64,000 bases of DNA, taken from NCBI RefSeq assembly GCF_033958435.1, contig NC_134142.1, positions 103,676,501 to 103,740,500 on the forward strand. Direction: 5' to 3'. Under the pieces are notes generated by a model that did not search any database, was not told where the DNA came from, and saw nothing but the letters and a program-made list of their open reading frames with translations. The translations under genes and the position numbers were made by a program. Below, in pieces: positions 59,330 to 64,000 of this stretch. Each line of letters starts with the position of its first letter. Position 1 is the first letter of the stretch. Source of the stretch: Carettochelys insculpta (lineage: Eukaryota > Chordata > Testudines > Carettochelyidae).

Positions 59330-60136
59330 AAAACTCAGGCCATCCCTGTCTGATATTTGGAAATTTTTCTGAAGAGATTGAACAATGATGCAGATTTTTC
59401 AGTCTCTCTTCCAAGCCTGCTCCAAGACTTAACCACCCATATAGTTAGGTTTTTCCTAATATCTAACCTAAATCTCTCTTGCTGCAGATTATACCTGTGA
59501 CTTCTCCTTCAACTTTCAGTGTTCTTGGAGAACAATGACAGTCGTCCTCTTTAGAGCAGCCCTTAACGGTCATCAAATATATCTTCTCTAAAGAGTAAAC
59601 ATGCCCAGTTTTTTTTACCACTCCACACAGGTCAGGTTTTCTAAACCTTTCTTTAGTCTCTCTCCCATTTCCTAGAGTGAGGTGGCCAGACTTGGACAAA
59701 GTACTGTAACTGAGGCCTCCCCACTGCTGAGTTACACATCACATTCCCGTTAATATAGCACAGAACTGTATTAGCCTTTTTTTGCAACTGTCAGTTTGTT
59801 GACTCATATTCAGCTTATGATTCACAGTAACCCCAGAATGTTTCAGAATTATTACCTCTTACCCAATTTTTCCACATTTTGTTGCTGTGCGTTTGATCAT
59901 TTTCTTCTTAATTGAAACATTTTGCACTTGTCTTTACTGAATTTCATACAGTTAAATTCAGAACAGTTCTCCAACATGGCAAAGCTGTTTTGAATTCTCA
60001 TCCTAGCCTCCCAATTGCTTGTAGCCACTCTCAGGTTTGTGTCACCTGCACATTTTATAAACATACTCTCCACTCTACTGTGCAAGTCATAATGAAAATG
60101 TTTAATACAGTCTCCCAAAGCCTGCACCCCAGACAA
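59330..60136 (-). mobile_element. CR1 LINE fragment, second subfamily
   Basis: On the minus strand, 60136-59900 reads MFIKCAGDTNLR (from the FADDTKL catalytic region), then EARMRIQNSFAMLE and CMKFSKDKCKMF. Later coding DNA continues to about 59330. Its 3' part differs from the adjacent copy at 58928-59283, so two CR1 insertions are juxtaposed. The catalytic pair is changed (AGDT in place of ADDT). Confidence 0.75.
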
Positions 60137-60340
60137 ATGTTCCCTCTAATCCTTTCCATCCTTGTGCAAATTTTTTGCATCCATGTGCAGAATAAATTGT
60201 TATATGCACTGTTCCATGTGCAAATGTGCATCATCAGGAGAAACACAAACCTAAGTATGGGCACTTTGCTAATCAGCTGCGTGGCATTTGAATATCTTCT
60301 GAGCAGCTGCACAAGCACACAGCGAACTCTGCTCCAGCCC
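60133..60340. mobile_element. hAT-like MITE fragment
   Basis: It starts near AATGTTCCCTCTAATC, the reverse-oriented counterpart of the end at 46164. The interior is 'gtgcaaatgtgcatcatc' and similar. The far end merges into a C-rich block at about 60340-60540 with degenerate repeats of 'caaactccctctcagagcct'. Confidence 0.45.
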
Positions 60341-60540
60341 TCCACCTGGATCCACATTTCCTCCTAGATCCTGCACTTCAGACACTCACCTGCACCCAAA
60401 CATCCCCCTGCCCCGAGCCTGTCTCCACTCCTGTCCCCTAATCTCCTGCTCCAGTCCAAAGCCTACACACAGTATGCAAACTCCCTGTCAGAGCCTGCAC
60501 TTCTTCCCCAGTACCCAAACTCCCTCTCAGAGCCTGGGGA

Positions 60541-62267
60541 TTCTGGATACCAGCACACCACCAATATGTTTGCAAACCCGCTGTCCCTGCTTCCACCTGA
60601 CTTGCTACCAAATGGTCCCTGTTGGTCATAATCAAGCCTAAAATGGCTGCCTCCATGATGAGAAAAAAAGTTGTCCCTACTCGATTCTAAAAACTTACTG
60701 GACATTGTTTTGCCATTTTACTTTTTAACCGATACTTGGGTAGTTAAAGTTCTACAATACTGCCAGGATTTGTGTTTTGGATATTTGTGCAATTTGTTTA
60801 TGCCAGCAAAGATGCATGGAGATATCCACAGACACGCTCAAGCATTGTAATGTCTTCTGGAATGTCCAAAGGCTTATATTGTCCCTCTTCTCCACTCTTT
60901 TGAAGGTAGAAACTTTCTGCTGAAAGGTCAATGAGCTCTTAATTCTCTTCAGATTGAGTCAGCCCCAAATCACAGCTCTATTTTTAAAAGATATACTATT
61001 AATTTAAGAAAGGGTTTTACATTATTTATTTCTCTGTCCACAGACTGCGCAAAGCCTGGCTATGAATCTTAATTAACAACATTGGAGGTGAGCAGATAGC
61101 AAATAGTCCGTTTGAAAAGCCTCTTTTTATTCCTTGTTCAGGGTTGCACTTTAGAGCTCACAATCTGTCTTGTTTTTCCAACCCCCTAAAGTAATAACCC
61201 CCCATAGCAGCTGGGACTGTCACAGTGAAGTTGGTGTCTGATATTTACAAATTCTTTTTCACTTCTCCAGTGTCTAGCATCATTATACTCCCCAGCCCAG
61301 TGGGTCCTGTCATGCTTTTGGGCTATATTAGATGCTTGCATGTCTGCTGGTAAAGGGGAGCTTCCAGATGCCTTACAGTGGTATGTGCATTTGAGGATCA
61401 CACAGAGTTTTACATTATAATGCAAGCCATGTAAACCTGGGTTAATTGTAGCCACCCATCTAGAAGTAGTAAAAACAAACTCTTTGAACCGAAGGAGAAT
61501 CTCATTGCTACTGTTTACTATGTGTTAGTTTTCTAAATAGCCTAATTTTTATGAGAAGAATAACAGAACAAATAATTGATCTCTGTTCTGAGGTTGCTTT
61601 AGTGCAGTGACCCAGGACAGCTATGTTCCATTTCTCATTCAGGGCCACTAGCTTTGTTATAATCTCATTCTTAAATGCTGTGCATGTAGGTCGAAGGCAT
61701 CACAGGCATGAAGTGAAGATACAAGATGAGTTAAAGGACATTTGATAAAATATTTTTAAAACACTTGCAATATAATGAAAGCACAACAGCTTTTGCAAGG
61801 GAAAAAGAACTTAGGAAAGTCAGAGTCTGAAGACTGAGCAGCTGATCACATTTTTGCACAAACCGCCTTCATCTAGAAGAGGACTTCCTAGTTTTGTGAT
61901 GGATTTTGAACTCCATTTATCTTCTGCAAAAAGCATAGAGCAAGGGAGTTTCAGGCTTGAAACAGATGATGAATACTGGCATGCTGGAGCTGGTGTTTAC
62001 AGTACAGAAATAAATATTTTCAAAAGAAAGTTCAAAATACTGTTACAAAAATTTCTGGAAGCAAATTTAAATTGGTTTAGTTTATCTCAGTAGTATTGTA
62101 GAATAACAACATCCAAATTTTGAAGTGATGAAGTGTGCTGTCAAAATTATTCATCGACACAACGCAAGAAGCCCAGCAAAACAAGTACAGAGATCCTAGT
62201 CTTACACACCTCTCCTGATATCTGGCTGCTGATTATTTCTTGACCATCTCCTCCTGGGCAGAAATCA
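60541..62267. other. Unannotated sequence
   Basis: No gene or firm repeat recognised in about 1.7 kb. Confidence 0.4.
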
Positions 62268-62275
62268 CTCTAGAG

Positions 62276-63240
62276 CAGCGGTTCCCAAACTTTTTGGCAT
62301 CACACCCTCCTTTTGATTTTTGAGAAACCCTCACGCTCCCCCACCTCTTCTTTACCATCATCCAACCCTCGTTTTAACAAAAAAAATTCAATTCATATTT
62401 TGAAATAAATACAAAAGCTTGAGATAAAAATGTTGTTTAAAATTAAAGATAAGCACAAATAATTTTTCTTGGCCCCAGCAGGCCAGCTGCCTGAGCCCCT
62501 TGCCAGCCTCCAGAGCTGCTCACACCAGCTGCCCACCCATCTGAGATCTGTGTTGTCAGAGCTGCCAGCCTGAGCCCCATGCCTCCAGGGCCAGCCACCT
62601 GCTCACCCACCATCCACCAGCGCCAGCCGTCCACCTGCCCGAGCCCTGCACTGCCAGGACCAGCCACCCACCCCACCTGTGTGCCAGCCTCCCAAGCCAC
62701 CCACCCAAGCCCATGCTGCCAGGGCCAGCAGCCCACCCACTTTTCCGAGCTGCCTGAGCCCCACACTGCTGGGGCCAGCCATCTGAACCCCCTGCTGCCA
62801 GGGCCAGCCAGCAGCCTGAGACACCCAGGCCTCATGCTGCTGGGACCAACTGCCCAAGCCCTGTTCTGCTGGGGTCAGGGGCCCGAACCTGAGTCCTGCA
62901 AGCTGGCTGGCCACCCAAGCCCTGCAAGCTGCCCACCTGAGCCTCTCCCCTACCCTCCTACAAAGCCAGGCACCTCCAGCCCCTCATCTAACCCCAGCCT
63001 CATACTCCCTCCCAAACCACAATCACTCTCATTTGCAGAAGGCAGCCAGCTCCACATGGGCCTTTGCTGGCTGTTCGCTTTTTTTAGCGGCTGCGCTGGG
63101 TCACCCATGTAAAATGGTAGGGGCTGAGTGCTGGAAACAAAGGCTAGATCTTTCTTCAGGTTGAGGGAATGATGGTGGGGGTTGGTTGTGTCGTGCCCCC
63201 ACTGGAATTTCTCCACACCCACCCAGTTTGGGAAACCATG
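62276..63240. mobile_element. hAT non-autonomous element, 965 bp, perfect TSD
   Basis: Perfect 8-bp duplications CTCTAGAG lie at 62268-62275 and 63241-63248. The ends are CAGCGGTTCCCAAACTTT and, in reverse, CATGGTTTCCCAAACTGG, a classic hAT terminus. The interior has no transposase. About 62460-62960 is a GC-rich degenerate tandem array of CTGCCAGGGCCAGCC-like units. Confidence 0.93.
62460..62960. repeat. GC-rich degenerate minisatellite inside the hAT element
   Basis: Units of roughly 40-55 bp built on 'tgctgccagggccagcc' and 'cacccaagcccc', with many substitutions. Open frames on both strands over it are low-complexity artefacts. Confidence 0.8.
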
Positions 63241-63248
63241 CTCTAGAG

Positions 63249-64000
63249 ACTTCTGCCTCTCTGGCCAGCCCAGTCCCTTCAGGGCCCCTTAAGTTTTCGC
63301 AAATGAATTCAAACAGACCCTATAAGCGGACTAAAGCAGACACTTAAAATTACGGTGCTACTATGCCATTTAAGCTTGCAAACTTCAGTGCACTAAGAGT
63401 CCTTACTCTGGTAAGTAGTCCTATAGAAACTAATTGGACTGTAACAGGGTGACTTGCCCTATAGGCTGGAGTGTTTGGAGCTAAGTCATCTCTAATTACC
63501 TGATGAGCCTCACCTGGGTTGAATCAGGTGCTCCAAGAGTAGAGTAGGCAGCTGCAGGGAAGTTGTTTTTAGGGTGTTAGAGAGTCAGTGGAGGAAAAGA
63601 ATGAGACTGGAGGAAAAAGTTCCAGGCAGTGAGAACAGCCCGAGAGCTGCTGACAGGTAACCTTTGGGGGCAGGGTCTGAGGGTGAGGATTGCATAAATT
63701 TGTAGTTTGTTTTGAAAACCTTTGTGCTGATCTATTGGAAGGAGAGACAACTAGGGCTGGGACCTGCACAGCTACTGTACATCTGGGGTCCTTTTATGTA
63801 TTTGTCTTCTGGGGACTGTTTGACTTAAGAATTCCTAAGGGGCCCCAAAAGAGTGGGGATGGCTGGGGAGGTACGAGTCACTAGTGTGATCTCTGCACAA
63901 GAAGCGCTGGGTGGTCTGGTACAGGTAAAGTTTGCAAGCTCAGGACCTTTGTACTTCTTCTGCTGAGCTTCTTGGTTTTTTCTTTTGTTTTTGTTTTTGT
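63249..64000. other. Unassigned sequence at window edge, possible repeat start
   Basis: From about 63440 ('gtaacagggtgacttgccc', 'gaatcaggtgctccaaga') the style resembles a retroposon or LTR-like repeat that continues past the window. No protein domain or paired terminus is visible, so I do not assign it. Confidence 0.3.

Noticed and set aside
62579..63112. 177-codon plus-strand frame
   Set aside because: Translation of the GC-rich array inside the hAT element, low complexity, with no domain.
63440..64000. Possible LTR or retroviral start
   Set aside because: No paired LTR, primer-binding site or protein motif within the window, so it was not called.

Overview
The window looks like repeat-rich intergenic or intronic DNA from a vertebrate, most likely a non-avian reptile and probably a turtle. 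The evidence is many CR1 LINE fragments (one with a tandem TTCTTATG tail), PIF/Harbinger elements with split transposase genes, hAT and pogo-like MITEs, and palindromic dispersed repeats of the kind I remember from turtle assemblies. The species call is from memory and was not tested. I found no convincing host gene, rRNA, tRNA or CRISPR array, and essentially all recognisable coding capacity belongs to transposons.

Layout. 412-3732 is an old PIF/Harbinger element (element 1, TSD TAA) with transposase exon 1 on the plus strand and a convergent Myb/SANT gene on the minus strand. 3.9-5.1 kb holds hAT and Harbinger-type fragments. 6183-6893 is a 711-bp Harbinger MITE; related copies lie at 13775-14430, 24803-25512 and 43353-44063. 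8660-9072 is a different palindromic MITE. 11.9-15.5 kb holds inverted-repeat dispersed elements, Tc1/mariner-type MITEs and GC-rich minisatellites. 18120-22283 is a second Harbinger copy (element 3, TSD TCA) whose transposase has lost all three catalytic acidic residues. 28.0-31.5 kb is a cluster: a CR1 3' end, a mariner-type MITE split by a Harbinger MITE, and a 2-kb LINE reverse-transcriptase copy. 34.0-36.1 kb has two minus-strand CR1 copies. 37750-41738 is the best preserved Harbinger (element 4, TSD ATA) and the evident parent of the 711-bp MITEs. 43.3-44.3 kb is a hAT MITE interrupted by one of those MITEs. 46231-47205 is a pogo-like MITE with a minisatellite core. 47.4-60.2 kb is a scatter of CR1 and MITE fragments. 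62276-63240 is a hAT element with a perfect 8-bp TSD.

How the parts work together. Each autonomous Harbinger layout pairs a DDE nuclease (plus strand, two exons) with a Myb/SANT-like DNA-binding protein (minus strand), which in characterised Harbinger systems are both needed for transposition. The MITEs keep the TIRs, the subterminal palindromes and the first codons of the transposase, so they could have been mobilised in trans. The most interesting signals are the parent-to-MITE relationship, the three different subterminal palindromes in three related elements, 3-bp TSDs that do not follow the usual TWA rule, and two nested insertions where the host site can be read across the break.
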